A DNA stretch of 64,000 bases from Candidatus Sulfopaludibacter sp. SbA3 (GCA_945903265.1 CAMDNQ010000008.1:1-64000), one strand, 5' to 3'. Shown: positions 40,228 through 49,475, counted from the first letter of the stretch. Numbers and translations: made by a program. The notes: generated from the sequence alone by a model not told the origin.

Positions 40228-43200
40228 ATGACCACTACCCCCTCCCTCACGCTTCGCGCGCTGTTCCACAAGGCAGCCGCCCGCGCTGGTCTGACCGATC
40301 TGGCGCCGGTCACGGCGGGGTTGACCCCGGCCGCCAAGGCGCTTGCCGCCGTCGCCGCATCGCGCACCGGATCGGGCCTGACGGTGCTTGTCGCGCCGGC
40401 GGACAAGGACGTGGAGCAGCTCACGGCAGATGCGCGGTTCTTCTACGCGGCGATGGAGGGCGCGTCGGATGCGGCGAGCGAGCTGGCCGTGCTGCCGCTT
40501 CCATCGCTCCAGATCGACCCGTACCGCGGCATGACCCCCCACTTCCGCGTGGCGTCCGCCAGGGCGCGCGCGCTTCACGGCGCGGCCACGGGAACCGCCA
40601 GACTGATCGTGGCGTCGGCGGCCGCGCTGCTGCCACGGGTCAGCCCTGCCCCCAGGCTCCTGCGCGCATCGATGGCGATTTCGCAGGGGACGGTCATCGA
40701 GCCTCAGGATCTGGCCGAGCTTCTTGCCGATGCCGGCTTCACACACGAGGATCCTGTCGAGGAGCACGGCACGTTTGCTATCCGCGGGGGCATTGTCGAT
40801 GTCTTCCCGGCAGGTGACTCCGAGCCGGTGCGCATCGAGTTCATCGGCGACATGGTGGAGTCGCTGCGCCGTTTCGAGCCCACGACGCAACGATCCACCG
40901 CGCCGACCGATCAGATCGTGATTGTGCCGGTCCGCGAGCGCTTCGACGACGAGCCCGAAGCCGTGGCGCCGCTCGACGCGCTTTCGGCATCGCGGGGTCT
41001 GCGGCTGATCGTGTCGGAACACGAACAGGTTGCCGACCAGATTGAAAAAGTTCGTACCCAGCTTGATTCCAGCTACGCCGATGCAGCCGCGCGCGGCCAC
41101 GTCGCCGCCATGACGCCGCAGCAGGCCTTTATCGAATGGGAGCCTCTCGTCACGCGGCTCGGCGGCGTTCCGCGCCTCGAGGAACTCGCTGTCGAGGAAG
41201 GCGCCCGACAGGTGTCGTGCCAGCCGTCGATGGAGTTTCGCGGGCGGGTGCCGGACTGGGTCGCCGATATCCGCGCGGCTCGTGAGCGCGGCGAGACCGT
41301 GCTGTTCGTCTCCGACAGCCACGGCCGGGCGGAACGCGCCGTCGAGATCCTCCAGGAGTACGAGGTCATTGCGATCCCTGTCGAGCGCGCCGAGGACGCG
41401 CATGCGGCCACCGTGCTTGTCGGTGTCGGGGCGCTGTCGAGAGGCTTCCGCCTTGCGGACGCCGGCCTCGCGCTCTATGCGGAGACCGACGTCTTCGAGG
41501 AGGAGCGGCGTGCGGCCGAGCGGCGCAGGAGCGCCGCCCATGCCTTCCTCTCCGACCTTCGCGATCTCAAGGTCGGCGACCTCGTCGTGCACGTGGATCA
41601 CGGCATCGGCGAGTTCGTCGGGCTGAAGCAGCTCGGCGTACGCGCCGGCGACTCAGCGCAGGAATTCCTCGAGCTCCGCTACGCGGGCGACGACAAGCTG
41701 TTTGTCCCCGTCGAGCGGCTCGATCTCGTTCAGAAATACACCGGTGGATCGCGGCCGGCGCTCGATCGCCTGGGCGGCACGTCGTGGGAGAAGGCCAAAA
41801 CCCGCGTCAAGAAGGCGATGCGGGACATGGCCGAAGAGCTGCTCAAGCTCTACGCGCAGCGGAAAGCGGTTCCGGGCCACGCCTTTGGTGCGGACACACA
41901 CTGGCAGGAGGAGTTCGAAGGCGCGTTTCCCTACGAGCTGACCCCCGATCAGGCTACCGCCGTCGCCGACATCAAGAGGGACATGGAGTCCTCAACGCCG
42001 ATGGATCGGCTCCTGTGCGGCGACGTCGGCTACGGGAAAACAGAGGTTGCCGTGCGCGCGGCCTTCAAGGCCGTCATGGATGGCAAGCAGGTCGCGGTCC
42101 TGGCACCAACGACGGTCCTCGCGTTTCAGCACCAGAAGACGCTGCGCGATCGGTTTGCCGGATTCCCGGTGACCGTCGACATGGTCAGCCGGTTCCGCAC
42201 GAAGCAGGAAATCAAAGAAACACTCGAGGGGGTCACCGCCGGGAAAGTCGACATCATCATCGGCACCCACCGGCTGCTCTCGAAGGACGTGGTCTTCAAG
42301 GACCTCGGCCTCCTCGTCGTCGATGAAGAGCAGCGCTTTGGCGTGGCGCACAAGGAACGCATCAAGCAGATGCGCAAGAAGGTCGACGTGCTGACGATGA
42401 CCGCCACGCCCATCCCGCGGACACTGAACATGTCGCTCGTCGGCATCCGCGACATGTCCGTCATCGAAACCCCGCCGAAGGACCGGCTGTCGATCCAGAC
42501 CAACGTGGTCAAGTTCGACGCACCGGTGATTGAGCGCGCCGTCCGGAACGAGATCGCGCGCGGCGGTCAGGTGTATTTCGTCCACAACCGCGTCGAATCC
42601 ATCTTCTCCATCGGGAGTCTTCTGCAGCGCCTCGTCCCTGAAGCGCGGGTCGCTGTCGGCCACGGCCAGATGTCCGAAGAGGAGCTCGAGCGCGCCATGC
42701 TCGGATTCGTGGAGCATCGGTTCGACGTGCTGCTCGCCACGACGATTGTCGAGAACGGGCTGGATATCCCCAACGCGAACACGATCATCATCAACCGCGC
42801 CGACCGGTACGGCCTGTCGCAGCTCTATCAGCTGCGCGGCCGTGTCGGTCGCTCGGATCGGCCCGCCTATGCCTATCTGCTGATTCCTCCGGAAGAGGCG
42901 CTGTCGCCGGTCGCGCGCAAGCGCCTCGCGGCCATCAAGGAATTCAGCGACCTCGGAAGCGGCTTTCGCGTCGCTGCGCTCGACCTCGAGATTCGCGGCG
43001 CCGGGAACCTCCTGGGAGGCGAGCAGAGCGGGCATATCGACACGGTCGGGTTCGAGATGTACATGAAGCTGCTCGAGGAGGCCGTCCGCGAGCTGAAGGG
43101 CGAGGAGATCGAAGACGACACCCGCGCAACCGTCAACCTTCGCGTCGATCTGAAGATCGAAGACAGCTACATCCCCGACATGAATCAGCGGCTAACGGTG

Positions 43201-43761
43201 TATCGCAAGATTGCCGCGGCCCGTTCGGAGAAGGAACTGGCGTCGGTCATCGCCGATATTCGCGACAGGTACGGTCCGGAGCCTGATTCGGTCCTGAACC
43301 TCGCCGAATACGGCCGTATCCGTGTGCTGGCCGACCATCTGGGTGTTGATTCAATCGAGCGCGAGGCCCGCGTCGTCGTTATCAAGTTCCGGCCGCAGGC
43401 GAAGGTCGATCCGACCCGGCTGATCAAGGTGATCCACGATCATCCCGGGGCCACGCTGGTGCCACCCGCTTCGCTCAAGCTCGACATGGACGCGAAGGAG
43501 GGCGGACCTAAAGGTCAGCCTTTACGGAGGGTGGAATCGCCCGGCCGAATGCCTGCGCCCACGTTCGGTGGCGGAACTCGTCGGGGCGGACCGCCAGGTC
43601 CTCCTGAACGTCAAACCAGTTGGTGGACCGCCCGGGCAACCGCCGGGACCGTGGAGGCGGGGTTCACTAAGGAAGAGATTTTGCGGAAGCCCGAGGGCGA
43701 CCCGCGCGCAGAAGGAGGGGTCTTCGGACGCCTGGAATCCCTCCTGCGGTCATTGGGTTAA
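40228..43761 (+). CDS. mfd: Transcription-repair coupling factor Mfd
   Basis: Removes RNA polymerase stalled at DNA lesions and recruits UvrA. The protein has 1177 residues from ATG 40228 (GTG 40201 is an alternative). Domains in order: UvrB-like N-terminal region (LPSLQIDPYRGMTPH), RNA-polymerase-interacting CarD-like domain (VGDLVVHVDHGIGEFVGL, about 455-540), SF2 translocase with Walker A CGDVGYGKTEVAVRAAF, VVDEEQRFGV and the TRG motif region, and the C-terminal TRCF domain. After this, about 85 residues of Gly/Pro/Arg-rich sequence precede a conserved-looking end (GRLESLLRSLG). That segment includes a palindromic element at 43501-43520 and may be an insertion. Confidence 0.95.
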   Translation: MTTTPSLTLRALFHKAAARAGLTDLAPVTAGLTPAAKALAAVAASRTGSGLTVLVAPADKDVEQLTADARFFYAAMEGASDAASELAVLPLPSLQIDPYRGMTPHFRVASARARALHGAATGTARLIVASAAALLPRVSPAPRLLRASMAISQGTVIEPQDLAELLADAGFTHEDPVEEHGTFAIRGGIVDVFPAGDSEPVRIEFIGDMVESLRRFEPTTQRSTAPTDQIVIVPVRERFDDEPEAVAPLDALSASRGLRLIVSEHEQVADQIEKVRTQLDSSYADAAARGHVAAMTPQQAFIEWEPLVTRLGGVPRLEELAVEEGARQVSCQPSMEFRGRVPDWVADIRAARERGETVLFVSDSHGRAERAVEILQEYEVIAIPVERAEDAHAATVLVGVGALSRGFRLADAGLALYAETDVFEEERRAAERRRSAAHAFLSDLRDLKVGDLVVHVDHGIGEFVGLKQLGVRAGDSAQEFLELRYAGDDKLFVPVERLDLVQKYTGGSRPALDRLGGTSWEKAKTRVKKAMRDMAEELLKLYAQRKAVPGHAFGADTHWQEEFEGAFPYELTPDQATAVADIKRDMESSTPMDRLLCGDVGYGKTEVAVRAAFKAVMDGKQVAVLAPTTVLAFQHQKTLRDRFAGFPVTVDMVSRFRTKQEIKETLEGVTAGKVDIIIGTHRLLSKDVVFKDLGLLVVDEEQRFGVAHKERIKQMRKKVDVLTMTATPIPRTLNMSLVGIRDMSVIETPPKDRLSIQTNVVKFDAPVIERAVRNEIARGGQVYFVHNRVESIFSIGSLLQRLVPEARVAVGHGQMSEEELERAMLGFVEHRFDVLLATTIVENGLDIPNANTIIINRADRYGLSQLYQLRGRVGRSDRPAYAYLLIPPEEALSPVARKRLAAIKEFSDLGSGFRVAALDLEIRGAGNLLGGEQSGHIDTVGFEMYMKLLEEAVRELKGEEIEDDTRATVNLRVDLKIEDSYIPDMNQRLTVYRKIAAARSEKELASVIADIRDRYGPEPDSVLNLAEYGRIRVLADHLGVDSIEREARVVVIKFRPQAKVDPTRLIKVIHDHPGATLVPPASLKLDMDAKEGGPKGQPLRRVESPGRMPAPTFGGGTRRGGPPGPPERQTSWWTARATAGTVEAGFTKEEILRKPEGDPRAEGGVFGRLESLLRSLG
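43501..43520. repeat. Palindromic element in the mfd 3' coding region
   Basis: An imperfect 20-bp palindrome with a GACCT-AA-AGGTC core, followed by CTTTACGGAGG. It lies in the low-complexity C-terminal part of mfd. A core ACCTAAAGGT recurs at 58364-58373, just upstream of the YaiO-like gene, so this may be a second dispersed repeat family. Confidence 0.4.
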
Positions 43762-43786
43762 CATATTGATTTTGCAGGGATTGTCC

Positions 43787-44833
43787 ATGTTCAAACATAG
43801 CGCCGCCGCTCTCGTTCTGGCCGGACTGCTCGTGGTGCCGACGGCCGCCCAAATCATCGAGCAGGTCCTCGTCAACGTGAACGGGGACATCCTCACCAAG
43901 ACCGAATTCGAGCAACGGCAGATTACGCTGCTGCGGGCCCGGCCGGAGCTCTCCAACGTCACGCCAGACAGTCCGGAGCTGCGCAAAGCCGTGGCGGAAG
44001 TGACGCCCCAGCTCATCCTCGAGGCTGTGGACGAGCTCCTGCTCATCCAGCGCGGCCGCGAACTCGGCCTGGTGATGGGTGACGAGCAGTTCACCAACAT
44101 CGTGGCCAGCATCAAGTCGTCCAACAACATCGAAACCGACGAAGCGTTCCTGGCTGCGCTGAAGCAGGAAGGGATGACGATGGCCGACCTGCGGACCGCG
44201 CTCGAGCGCCAGATGCTCGCCTCCGAAGCGCAGCGGCGCGACGTCGTCGACAAGATCAGCGTTACCGAAGCCGAGGCCAAGGCCTACTACGAGGCCCACA
44301 AGCAGGACTTCACCACGCCGTCGGAGATCACGCTGCGCGAGATCCTCGTAGACGTGCCGGTGAGCGACCGCGGCGTCAACGTCGCCCAGGATGACGAAGC
44401 CCGCGCCAGGGCGGAGGAACTGCGCACGCGTCTGATCGGCGGCGAACCCTTCGCGCGCCTCGCTGCCGAATTCTCGGTGGCGCCGTCCAAGGCCAACGGC
44501 GGGTTGATCGGTCCCATCCAGCGCGACGAGCTTGCCGAGGCGCTCCAGGCGCTGGTCGACAAGATGAAGGTCGGCGATGTCAGCGAGGTCATGCGGACGG
44601 CGCGCGGATACCAGATCCTCAAGCTCGAGACCAGGACGGAGACACGGATCCGCGGGTTTGACGATGCGCGCAACGACATCGCTAACAAGGTGGGCGCCGA
44701 GAAGATGACCGGCGAGCGGCTGAAGTACATCGAACGCCTCCGCGAACAGGCGACCATTACGTGGCGCAACGAGGAGCTCCGCAAGGTCTACGAGCAGGCG
44801 CTGGAGAACAGGCGGAAGGCGCTCGCGGGATGA
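43787..44833 (+). CDS. SurA-like periplasmic peptidyl-prolyl isomerase/chaperone
   Basis: A 348-residue exported protein with signal peptide MFKHSAAALVLAGLLVVPTAAQ from ATG 43787 (GCAGGGA ribosome binding site upstream). A SurA_N-like helical domain follows (VNVNGDILTKTEFEQRQ..., about 25-170), then a parvulin PPIase domain (EITLREILVDVPV ... FARLAAEFSVAPSKANGGLIGPI ... VGDVSEVMRTARGYQILKLE, about 180-300) and a C-terminal helix. The expected role is folding of outer-membrane proteins in the periplasm. It overlaps the following NusG-like gene by 4 bp (ATGA). Confidence 0.9.
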   Translation: MFKHSAAALVLAGLLVVPTAAQIIEQVLVNVNGDILTKTEFEQRQITLLRARPELSNVTPDSPELRKAVAEVTPQLILEAVDELLLIQRGRELGLVMGDEQFTNIVASIKSSNNIETDEAFLAALKQEGMTMADLRTALERQMLASEAQRRDVVDKISVTEAEAKAYYEAHKQDFTTPSEITLREILVDVPVSDRGVNVAQDDEARARAEELRTRLIGGEPFARLAAEFSVAPSKANGGLIGPIQRDELAEALQALVDKMKVGDVSEVMRTARGYQILKLETRTETRIRGFDDARNDIANKVGAEKMTGERLKYIERLREQATITWRNEELRKVYEQALENRRKALAG

Positions 44834-45321
44834 CAGAGGCGTGGTTCGCCGTCTGGACGCGGTCCCGCCACGAGCAGGTCGTTCGCGAACAGCTGGAGCG
44901 CAAGCAAATCGAGGCGTTTTTGCCGACGGTCACGCGCTGGAGCCGCTGGAAGGATCGGAAGAAGAAGATCGACTGGCCGCTGTTCCCGGGATACTGCTTC
45001 GCGCGGTTCGACCCGCAAGATCGGCTTTCGATCCTGAAATGCACCGGGGTCGTGAAAATCATCTCCGCCGAGGGAGAGCCCGCCGCCATTCCTGAGCACG
45101 AGATCGACGGCATCCGGCAGCTCGTCGAGAGCGACCTTGCGTATGATCCCTGCCCGATGATCCACGAGGGGCAGATGGTGGAAGTGATGCACGGGCCGCT
45201 CAAGGGTGTTGTCGGACGGTTAATCCGCAAGGGCGCGCACTCCCGCCTCGTCCTGTCGGTCGATCTCATCGGACAGGCAGTGAGCGTGGAAGTGGACGCA
45301 GCCGACATACGGGCCTACTGA
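44830..45321 (+). CDS. NusG paralogue, RfaH/UpxY/LoaP-like antiterminator
   Basis: A 163-residue protein with a NusG N-terminal domain (WFAVWTRSRHEQVVREQLERKQIEAFLPTV, about 4-33; PLFPGYCFARFDPQDRL, about 49-65) and a C-terminal KOW domain (EGQMVEVMHGPLKGVVGRLIR, about 117-137). The NGN signature differs from housekeeping NusG (no GYI(Y/L)V-type core) and fits the specialised paralogues that promote elongation through long polysaccharide or natural-product operons. It starts at ATG 44830 inside the stop of the SurA-like gene, so expression is coupled. The target operon is not evident; the Wzm/Wzt locus 7 kb upstream is one guess. Confidence 0.88.
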   Translation: MTEAWFAVWTRSRHEQVVREQLERKQIEAFLPTVTRWSRWKDRKKKIDWPLFPGYCFARFDPQDRLSILKCTGVVKIISAEGEPAAIPEHEIDGIRQLVESDLAYDPCPMIHEGQMVEVMHGPLKGVVGRLIRKGAHSRLVLSVDLIGQAVSVEVDAADIRAY

Positions 45322-45331
45322 CTTCAGATTC

Positions 45332-46381
45332 ATGAATATCGGCAACGTCAAACTCGCGACCCCCTTTGTCGTCGCGCCAATGGCCGGCATGACCGACACC
45401 GCGTTCCGCCGCCTCGTGAAGCGGCAGGGCGGGTGCGGGCTGGTCGTCACTGAAATGGTGTCGTCGGAGGGATTGGTTCGCGGTATCGACCGCACGCTCG
45501 AGTACGCCGAATACACCGAAGAGGAGCGGCCGGTCTCGATCCAGATCTTCGGCGGTGATCCCGAGAAGATGGCGGCGGCAGCCCAGATCGTCGAAGGCAT
45601 GGGCGCCGACATCGTCGATATCAACATGGGATGTCCCGTCCACAAGATCGCCAAACACAGCGCCGGTTGCAGCCTGATGAAGCAGCCAGAGCATGCCGCG
45701 AAGGTGGTGGCCGCGATGGCGCGGGCGGTGAAGATCCCGGTGACGGTGAAGATGCGCGCCGGGTGGAACGATCGATCCCGGAACGCCGCGGAACTGGCCA
45801 GGATGGTCGAGGGTGCCGGCGCGGCGGCCGTCACGATCCACGGCCGGACCGCGGAGCAGTCGTACAGCGGGAGCGCCGATTGGGATCTGGTGTCGGAAGT
45901 CGCGAGCCAGCTGCGGATTCCCGTGTTCGGCAGCGGCGACTGCGTGGAGCCGGAGCAGGTTGTCGAGCGGCTTCGTGCGTCCGGTTCAGCGGCCGGTGTC
46001 AGCGGCGTGCTCGTCGGCCGGGGCGTCCTCAGGAATCCATGGATCCTGGCGCAGGCTGCCGATATCGCGGCCGGCCGCCCTCCGCGGCACGTCACCCTCC
46101 AGGAGCGCGGGCAGTTCCTGCTCGATTACATCGACATGCTGTTGCACGAACGCATCGACGAGCGCGAAGGGTTCCGTCATCGCGCACCTGGAACGGCGGA
46201 CGACGGTCCTGCGCGCGGACACGACCGGTGGGTGATCAACAAGATCCGCGCGCTGTGCAGCTGGTACTCGAAGGGGCTGGATGGTGGGTCTCAGCTGAGG
46301 GTGCGGATCAACACCGCCGTTTCCATCAGCGAGCTGCGCGACATCATCGGCGCATTCTTCTTCGCGCCGGTCGTCGCTTAG
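45332..46381 (+). CDS. dusB: tRNA-dihydrouridine synthase, DusB type
   Basis: Reduces uridine to dihydrouridine in the tRNA D-loop using FMN and NADPH. The 349-residue TIM-barrel protein begins IGNVKLATPFVVAPMAGMTDTAFRRLVKRQGG. The catalytic Cys is in DINMGCPVHKIAK (near 98-110), and the FMN-phosphate segments VTIHGRTAEQSYSGSADW and VFGSGDC, GVLVGRGVLRNPWI are present. A helical C-terminal domain binds tRNA. 10 bp separate it from the NusG-like gene. Downstream lies a hairpin and a convergent gene. Confidence 0.93.
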   Translation: MNIGNVKLATPFVVAPMAGMTDTAFRRLVKRQGGCGLVVTEMVSSEGLVRGIDRTLEYAEYTEEERPVSIQIFGGDPEKMAAAAQIVEGMGADIVDINMGCPVHKIAKHSAGCSLMKQPEHAAKVVAAMARAVKIPVTVKMRAGWNDRSRNAAELARMVEGAGAAAVTIHGRTAEQSYSGSADWDLVSEVASQLRIPVFGSGDCVEPEQVVERLRASGSAAGVSGVLVGRGVLRNPWILAQAADIAAGRPPRHVTLQERGQFLLDYIDMLLHERIDEREGFRHRAPGTADDGPARGHDRWVINKIRALCSWYSKGLDGGSQLRVRINTAVSISELRDIIGAFFFAPVVA

Positions 46382-46536
46382 AACGCGAGCGTCGGAATCA
46401 AGCCCGACGGTAGACCGAGCGCCCCCCAGATGAGTCGGCGCAATCCCCGCGTGCGGTTTCGAAACATCAGATCCATGGCGGCAGCGGGTTCCAAGGCGTA
46501 TGCCAGCGGCGCTGGCGCGAATAAGCCTTGGAATTA

Positions 46537-46552
46537 CGCGCGTTTTCGCGCG
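46537..46552. terminator. Hairpin between convergent dusB and Dabb genes
   Basis: CGCGCG-TTTT-CGCGCG, a 6-bp stem with a 4-nt loop in the convergent intergenic region (46382-46582). It could end transcripts from both sides. No strong U-tract. The rest of this gap shows no feature I can support. Confidence 0.35.
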
Positions 46553-46582
46553 CCCGCGACGCCCGAGAGAAAAAATCTGGGA

Positions 46583-46939
46583 TTAGTGCGTATCCGCGAG
46601 TAACGATGCCAGCGCGGCCGCGCCTTCCTGGAGTTCGAAGTCGTAGATCAACGCATCCTCGAACGACTCAAAAAAGCGGGTGGCGAGCTCCTGATGGGCG
46701 GGATGGTCGAGGTAGGCGCGTAAGCCCTCTGCGTCGTCGAATTCAATGACCGCCGCGTACGGATAGTCCGCGCGCATCATCGCTTCGTACGGGCGGCCCG
46801 TCATGACGCGCCGTCCGACGCGAGCCTGACGGATTGCGGGGATGGCGCGCAGCGCCGCCTCGAACGACGAGGCGAGCGCCGCGCGCTGATCGGACGACAG
46901 GTCGGCCCGCGGCCTGAACAGCACCAGGTGAACGGTCAC
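46583..46939 (-). CDS. Dabb (stress-responsive A/B barrel) domain protein
   Basis: A 118-residue protein with the dimeric alpha/beta-barrel fold suggested by the N-terminal strand MTVHLVLFRPRADL, the middle YPYAAVIEFDDAEGLRAYLDHPAHQEL (about 59-85) and a C-terminal strand ALIYDFEL. Dabb proteins range from stress proteins to polyketide cyclases, and function cannot be assigned from sequence. The ATG overlaps the stop of the upstream disordered-protein gene by 4 bp, so they are translationally coupled. Confidence 0.85.
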   Translation of the reverse strand: MTVHLVLFRPRADLSSDQRAALASSFEAALRAIPAIRQARVGRRVMTGRPYEAMMRADYPYAAVIEFDDAEGLRAYLDHPAHQELATRFFESFEDALIYDFELQEGAAALASLLADTH

Positions 46940-48099
46940 GAGCGGCGGCGCGGGGGTTTGCTGGGAGGCCGTCCGGGACGTCCTCCGGATCCGCGTGGCG
47001 GGCCAAACCCTTTCTTCTCGAACTTCTTGTCGAACTTCTTCTCGAACCGCGGCCGCACTTCGCGACGCAGCGGATCGCCATGCGGCTTTTCACGCGGCGG
47101 CCGATCGTCGCGCGGCGGGCGCGAGTCGCTGCCGAAGCGCGGATTCTTACCGGGCGGTCGACGGTCGCGATCGAAGCGCTGGTCCTTGCCCGGCGGTCGG
47201 CGGTCGCGATCGAATGGCGGTTTTTCCCGGGGCGGACGTGTGTCTTTACCGAAGCGCTGATTTTCACGCGGTGGCCGCTGGTCGCGGCCAAAGCGCTCGT
47301 CCTTGCCCGGCGGCCTGCGGTCACGGTCGAATCGCGGCTTCCCCGGAAGGGGACGTTCGTCCTTCCCGAACTTCTGATTTTCACGCGGTGGCCGCTGGTC
47401 GCGGCCAAAGCGCTCGTCCTTGCCCGGCGGCCTGCGGTCGCGGTCGAACCGCGGCTTCCCCGGAAGGGGACGCTCGTCCTTCCCGAACTTCTGGCTTTCT
47501 CGCGAGGGGCGACTGTCGCGCGGCGGCCGCTGGTCACGCCCGAACCGCTCCTGCTCCCGAGGAGGATGACTGTCGCGCCACGGCGGCCGGTTGCCCTGAC
47601 GCGGCGGCCGGGAGTCCTGCCGTGGCGGTCGGGAGTCTTGACGCGGTGGACGCGTGTCCGGGCGCGGCGGGCGGCTGTCGTGCCGTGGCGGTGGCGGCCG
47701 GTTGTCCTGGCCGGGCGGACGCCGATCGTCCCGCTCACGCCGCTCGCCCGGCCCCTGGCCATCCTGGCGTCGCGCGAACTTCTCTTTTCGCCAGCGCACA
47801 TTCCGCGCCTTCTTGGCGTCCTTGAACGGCTGCCGCGGATCCTCGTGGCTTCCGCCTGGCCGCCAGTCGCGCCCTCGCGGCGGCTGACTCGTGCGGCCCT
47901 CGCGGCGCTCTGCGGCTTCCCGCTTGGCTTCGTCCTGCGACTCCCAGAGCCTGCCGCGCGCGAAGTACTTCAGCTCGGCATCCGGATGCTTCTCAAGGAT
48001 GCGCTTGAACGTCGGCAGTATCTCGTCCCGCTCGGCCGCGCGAAACGCGGTCGGCAGGCCGCCGGCAATGATGGTCCAGTAGACGTAGCGCGGTGGCAT
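46936..48099 (-). CDS. Arg/Pro/Asp-rich disordered repeat protein with a short conserved N-terminal domain
   Basis: A 387-residue protein. Residues 1-65 look folded ([20 protein letters not shown], then ILPTFKRILEKHPDAELKYFARGRLWES). From about residue 66 to the end it is low-complexity and strongly charged, built from RPPR, FGRDxRPP, GKDERF and RFDRDRRPPGK units. A 39-residue block is duplicated almost exactly (117 bp at 47257-47373 and 47374-47490). It ends with RFEKKFDKKFEKKGF and an Arg-rich tail. Net basic Arg/Pro repeats with acidic residues suggest RNA binding or phase separation; this is inference. The start overlaps the stop of the NtrC-type regulator by 1 bp (TAATG). Function unknown. 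Confidence 0.8.
   Translation of the reverse strand: MPPRYVYWTIIAGGLPTAFRAAERDEILPTFKRILEKHPDAELKYFARGRLWESQDEAKREAAERREGRTSQPPRGRDWRPGGSHEDPRQPFKDAKKARNVRWRKEKFARRQDGQGPGERRERDDRRPPGQDNRPPPPRHDSRPPRPDTRPPRQDSRPPRQDSRPPRQGNRPPWRDSHPPREQERFGRDQRPPRDSRPSRESQKFGKDERPLPGKPRFDRDRRPPGKDERFGRDQRPPRENQKFGKDERPLPGKPRFDRDRRPPGKDERFGRDQRPPRENQRFGKDTRPPREKPPFDRDRRPPGKDQRFDRDRRPPGKNPRFGSDSRPPRDDRPPREKPHGDPLRREVRPRFEKKFDKKFEKKGFGPPRGSGGRPGRPPSKPPRRRS
47257..47490. repeat. 117-bp tandem duplication in the disordered-protein gene
   Basis: Two adjacent 117-bp units, 47257-47373 and 47374-47490, nearly identical at the DNA level and in frame (39 codons). Shorter, more diverged units flank them. Confidence 0.85.
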
Positions 48100-49475
48100 T
48101 AACGATCAACTCCGATTCGTTTGAGCTTCTCGACCAGGGTCGTTCGCTTGATTCGAAGCAAATCAGCGGCCTTGTTGCGGTTTCCCTGCGTGCGATCCAG
48201 CGCACGCTGGATGAGATCCCGCTCGATTGAGGAGAGATAGTGCGGCAAGTCGAGTCCGCTCTCGGGAAAATCGACGAACGGCGTCGACGCGGTCTGGGGG
48301 GCCTCACGCACTTCCGGCGGCAGATCGGCGGCATCGATCTCCAGCCGCCCCGCGCTCAGCGCAATCGCGCGCTCGATCGCGTTTTCCAGCTGTCGGACGT
48401 TGCCGGGCCAGCTGAAGGCCATGAGAGCGCGCATGCCGCTCTGCGAGAGGTGGATCTCCGATCCGGGCGCGAATTTGTCGATGAAGTGCTTCGCGAGGAG
48501 CGGGATATCGTCGCGGCGGTCGCGCAGCGGCGGCAGCTGAATCGGAATGACGTTCAGCCGGTAGAACAGGTCCTCGCGGAACGTCCCCTCGGCGACCATG
48601 CGCGCCAGGTCAGAATTGGTGGCGGCGATGACGCGCACGTCCACTTTCGTCGTTTTGCTTTCCCCGACGCGTTCGAACTCGCGTTCCTGCAGCGCGCGCA
48701 GCAGCTTGACCTGCAGCGCCGTGCTCATGGTTCCGATTTCGTCCAGGAACAGCGTCCCTTTGTGCGCCTGCTCGAACCGTCCCTGCCGCGTGTTCACCGC
48801 ACCGGTGAAGGCGCCGCGCACGTGACCGAAGAGTTCAGTCTCCAGCAGCGTTTCGGGAATCGCGCTGCAGTTGATCGCCACGAATCGTTGTGCCCGTCGC
48901 GGGCTGTTATGGTGAATCGCTCGCGCGACGACCTCCTTGCCGGTGCCGGTTTCTCCGCTGACGAGAATCGTGCTGCTCGCCGCGGCGACGCTTTCGACGA
49001 GCTGCATGAGATTACTCATGACCCGGCTCTTTCCGATGATGCCGTCTAACGCATGGCGTTCCTCAAGCTGAGATCGCAGATAGGCGTTCTCGGACGTCAG
49101 CCGGCGCTGCTCCAGCGCCTTCTGCAGCACGTGCATCAGCTCGTCGAACTGAAACGGCTTCGCGATGAAATCCGACGCGCCGCCTTTCATCGCCTCGACC
49201 GCGTCGCGCACAGTGCCGTAGCCCGTGATCACAATACCGATGATGCCGGGATAGCGGCTGGTCGCCGCTTCAATGACCCGCCCACCACCGATGCCCGGCA
49301 TGCGCAGATCGGTGATGACGATGTCGAACGCAAACTGCTCGAGGAGATCCAGCGCCTTCTCCCCAGATTCAGCTTCAGCCACCTCGAACCCGCGATCGCG
49401 AAGCCGCTCTGCCATCAACGTACGCAGCGGTGCCTCGTCGTCTACGAAGAGCAGGTGAGGGGTGGGACCGGTCAT
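48099..49475 (-). CDS. NtrC-family sigma-54-dependent response regulator
   Basis: A 458-residue regulator starting at ATG 49475 ([21 protein letters not shown]); an open frame upstream to 49559 crosses a palindrome and is not conserved. The receiver domain (about 6-120) keeps the acidic pocket FVDDE and the phospho-acceptor in [11 protein letters not shown] with TGYGT and KPF downstream. The AAA+ domain (about 143-380) has [22 protein letters not shown] (the sigma-54 contact loop, in [11 protein letters not shown]) and LDEIGTM. A Fis-type HTH ([29 protein letters not shown]) ends the protein. A 16-bp palindrome (49486-49501) lies 11 bp before the start. No cognate kinase is directly adjacent; the hybrid kinase at 51198-52745 and the DHp-only protein are candidates. 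Confidence 0.94.
   Translation of the reverse strand: MTGPTPHLLFVDDEAPLRTLMAERLRDRGFEVAEAESGEKALDLLEQFAFDIVITDLRMPGIGGGRVIEAATSRYPGIIGIVITGYGTVRDAVEAMKGGASDFIAKPFQFDELMHVLQKALEQRRLTSENAYLRSQLEERHALDGIIGKSRVMSNLMQLVESVAAASSTILVSGETGTGKEVVARAIHHNSPRRAQRFVAINCSAIPETLLETELFGHVRGAFTGAVNTRQGRFEQAHKGTLFLDEIGTMSTALQVKLLRALQEREFERVGESKTTKVDVRVIAATNSDLARMVAEGTFREDLFYRLNVIPIQLPPLRDRRDDIPLLAKHFIDKFAPGSEIHLSQSGMRALMAFSWPGNVRQLENAIERAIALSAGRLEIDAADLPPEVREAPQTASTPFVDFPESGLDLPHYLSSIERDLIQRALDRTQGNRNKAADLLRIKRTTLVEKLKRIGVDR

Noticed and set aside
46431-46604. 57-codon frame starting MSRRNPRVRFRN between dusB and the Dabb gene
   Set aside because: No ribosome binding site or recognisable family, and it runs into the convergent Dabb gene; could be coding but not supported.
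47257-47490. Possible CRISPR-like repeat array
   Set aside because: The units are adjacent without unique spacers, are 117 bp long and in frame with a protein; this is a coding tandem duplication.
47080-48102. 340-residue repeat-rich open frame on the plus strand
   Set aside because: Antisense shadow of the disordered Arg/Pro gene. The minus-strand frame has the coupled TAATG and ATGA overlaps with its neighbours and a folded-looking N-terminus, so it is preferred.
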